Assembly (NCBI GenBank): GCA_937896205.1
Contig: CALBNA010000169.1
Location: forward strand, 1-6,887
Source of the DNA: an uncultured Campylobacter sp.
GTDB lineage: Bacteria > Campylobacterota > Campylobacteria > Campylobacterales > Campylobacteraceae
Length of the DNA: 6,887 nt
Direction of reading: 5' to 3'
Position numbers and translations under genes: made by a program. The notes beneath the pieces are model-generated. The model had not been told where the DNA came from, ran no database searches, and saw only the letters and a list, made by a program, of their open reading frames with translations. Within the stretch, counting starts at the first letter, position 1; each line of letters begins with the position of its first letter. Shown piece by piece: positions 5,451 to 6,887 of the stretch.

Positions 5451-5537
5451 ACCCGGCAAATTTGTCGTCCGTATCAAAAACGTAGCAGTCTCGGTAGGTC
5501 AAATTTATCAATCAAATTTAACGGCAATTTACCCCGC

Positions 5538-6344
5538 TCAGGCCTTAGCGTAATAAGTCGTTCCGTTTGAAATATGCTTTTTATAAAGCGTCGTAAACGG
5601 CACCAGATCAGCATGTCCGACATAGAGCCTGCCGTGATCGCTCAAAATTTTATGAAAGCGCTCAACCGTTTTTAGCTTAAATTCCTCGTTAAAATAAATC
5701 ATCATATTTCGCGAGAAAATGATGTCAAATTTGCCCAGCTTAAAGATCGCGTCGTCAAAGATATTTGCCACGCTAAACTCGCATCTAGGCAGCATCTCGC
5801 GCTTGATTTCGTACTTGCCGTCGCGTTTTGTGAAGTAGATATTTTTTTGATTGTCGTTTAGGCGGTGCAGCGAGCGCTCGTTATAAACGCCCTTTTTACA
5901 GCTATCGATAGCCTCCGAGTTTATGTCGATACCCACGATGCTGACGCGATTTACGTCGAGCAAATTTGAGTGCGCTAGCATACCTAGCGAGTACGCCTCA
6001 TCGCCCGTCGAGCACGGCGCGCACAGTATCCGCACGCTATCAAGCTCCTCTCTGGCGTAGTAGATCGCGGCTTGCAGCTGCGGCAACTCTCTGTAAAAAT
6101 AGGTCTCGTTCGTGGTGATCAAATTTACTATCTCTTGCCTCATAAAGCGGTCTACGAGGACTTTTGAGCTTAGAGCTTCAAAGCTTGAAATTCGGTTTGC
6201 TTGGCAGAAATTTATTAGGCGCTGCTTTATCATGTCCTTTTTGGACTCCAGATCCACGCCGCACATATTTTTGATGACTTCGACGAATTTATTAAGCCCC
6301 GCCACATCGCTAGGAGCGGGCGTCAAATTTGCATTTTCAAGCAT
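5538..6344 (-). CDS. cheR: Chemoreceptor protein-glutamate methyltransferase CheR
   Basis: CheR adds methyl groups from S-adenosylmethionine to glutamates of chemoreceptors, tuning adaptation against CheB. The 268 residues comprise an N-terminal helical CheR_N domain (about 15-70) and a SAM methyltransferase domain (about 75-268). Visible motifs are LITTNETYFYRE (75-86, the receptor and SAM-proximal signature), ILCAPCSTGDEAYSL (106-120, the SAM-binding glycine motif in CheR form), VGIDINSEAI (137-146, D140 for the ribose), NIFDD (194-198), FSRNMMIYF (210-218) and LYVGHAD (240-246, usually GHSE). Length agrees with the Campylobacter homologue. ATG at 6344 overlaps the end of cheB by 8 nt and has AAAGG upstream. 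The order cheB-cheR matches the pair known in C. jejuni. No frameshift or missing key residue was seen. Confidence 0.95.
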   Translation of the reverse strand: MLENANLTPAPSDVAGLNKFVEVIKNMCGVDLESKKDMIKQRLINFCQANRISSFEALSSKVLVDRFMRQEIVNLITTNETYFYRELPQLQAAIYYAREELDSVRILCAPCSTGDEAYSLGMLAHSNLLDVNRVSIVGIDINSEAIDSCKKGVYNERSLHRLNDNQKNIYFTKRDGKYEIKREMLPRCEFSVANIFDDAIFKLGKFDIIFSRNMMIYFNEEFKLKTVERFHKILSDHGRLYVGHADLVPFTTLYKKHISNGTTYYAKA

Positions 6345-6860
6345 GTAAAAACCTTTCTAGTTCCGCTCTTATACCGCCGATGGGTAGCGACTTTAAATTT
6401 GCGTTGATTTCTTTCGCGCGTTTTGGCATGCCGTAGACGATCGCGCTCTCCTCGTTTTCGGCGACGCATTTAGCACCGGCTTTGTATAGCTCGTTTAGCC
6501 CGCGCGCGCCGTCGTCGCCGATGCCCGTCAGCAGTATAGCCATGACGTCGGCAAATTTGCAAGCCTGCACGCCGGAGTGAAAAAGCACGTCTACGTTGGG
6601 GTTGTACGTGGTCTCCTTTGCCGGCGAGCACATGCCGGCCGTTAGGGGGCTAGCAGAGATTATCTCGGAGTTTTTTTCGCAGATATATATCGCGCTTTTT
6701 AGCTGCGTGGGCACGCCTAGCATCACGACCTGCGCCGCGCACTCCTTGTCAAACTGCGAGATAAAACTAGGGATAAAAGCCAGGCTCATATGCTGCGCGA
6801 TAACGACGCTAGCTCCGTTTAGCTCAAGCCCTTTAAAAAGCCTTTTTAAATGTCCCGGAC
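6337..6860 (-). CDS. cheB: Chemotaxis protein-glutamate methylesterase CheB, N-terminus missing at contig end
   Basis: CheB hydrolyses (and deamidates) receptor glutamyl methyl esters, opposing CheR. The open frame runs past the first ATG (6789) to the end of genomic sequence, and the upstream residues PGHLKRLFKGLELNGASVVI clearly belong to the catalytic domain, so the ATG at 6789 is internal. The visible 173 residues include AQHM (the catalytic His), NPNVDVLFHSG, AILLTGIGDDGARGL (the catalytic Asp in the usual LTGMGxDGAxG motif) and IVYGMPKRA. The catalytic Ser of STGGP would sit just before the first visible Pro and is lost to the adapter junction. In C. jejuni CheB lacks the receiver domain and is about 184 residues long. 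If that holds here only about ten residues are missing, but this cannot be verified because the sequence ends. cheR follows with an 8-nt overlap. Confidence 0.93.
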
Positions 6861-6887
6861 CTGTCTCTTATACACATCTGACGCTGC
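6861..6887. other. Sequencing adapter (Nextera/Tn5 mosaic end plus adapter tail), not genomic
   Basis: CTGTCTCTTATACACATCT (6861-6879) is the 19-bp Tn5 mosaic end, and GACGCTGC (6880-6887) is the beginning of the Nextera read-1 adapter in reverse complement. It interrupts cheB inside its catalytic Ser motif. It is library carry-over at a contig end, not a transposon insertion. Confidence 0.97.

Noticed and set aside
6861..6887. Tn5-type transposon end, suggesting an insertion into cheB
   Set aside because: The mosaic end is followed directly by the Nextera adapter tail and the contig stops, so it is library sequence and not a biological insertion.

Overview
The window reads as a piece of a Campylobacter chromosome, from the mid-GC, oral-type side of the genus (C. 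showae, C. rectus, C. curvus or C. concisus are the kind of organism meant; the species is inference). The reasons are the futalosine-pathway menaquinone gene mqnC, a cheB-cheR pair whose CheB looks receiver-less, lipoproteins with MKN...FAGCAA signal peptides, TAAAAT/TATAAT promoters without obvious -35 boxes, and the constantly recurring word CAAATTT. The last 27 bases are not genomic. They match the Nextera/Tn5 sequencing adapter, so the right edge is a contig end left untrimmed.

Layout from left to right. mqnC (minus strand, C-terminus cut by the window, TTG start at 903) is followed by a 338-bp divergent intergenic region holding two GC-rich hairpins and then a perfect 11-8-11 dyad. The dyad covers the probable -10 box of the next gene and touches its ribosome binding site. 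That gene (1242-1613, plus) encodes a small His/Cys-rich lipoprotein built from degenerate 20-residue repeats, and it ends in a good terminator. On the minus strand, 3599 to 1745 carries a stomatin-like SPFH protein, an NfeD partner overlapping it by 4 bp (ATGA), and a short divergent endonuclease V. A 107-bp divergent promoter region separates these from a plus-strand pair: an NlpE-like lipoprotein (3707-4159) and a 12-helix MFS transporter (4199-5401). Converging on the transporter is a chemotaxis adaptation pair, cheB-cheR (minus strand), with an 8-nt overlap. cheB is cut about ten residues short of its expected N-terminus by the adapter.

Functionally the window mixes housekeeping (menaquinone synthesis, DNA repair, chemoreceptor methylation and demethylation) with an envelope theme. 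SPFH/NfeD is a membrane-domain and membrane-quality pair, the NlpE-like protein belongs to a family of outer-membrane stress and copper sensors, the MFS protein is an exporter candidate, and the His/Cys lipoprotein looks like a surface or periplasmic metal binder. The most novel element is the His/Cys-rich repeat lipoprotein together with its dyad-controlled promoter. A metal-buffering or metal-sensing role is inferred from composition only. No mobile element, CRISPR array, tRNA or rRNA was seen.
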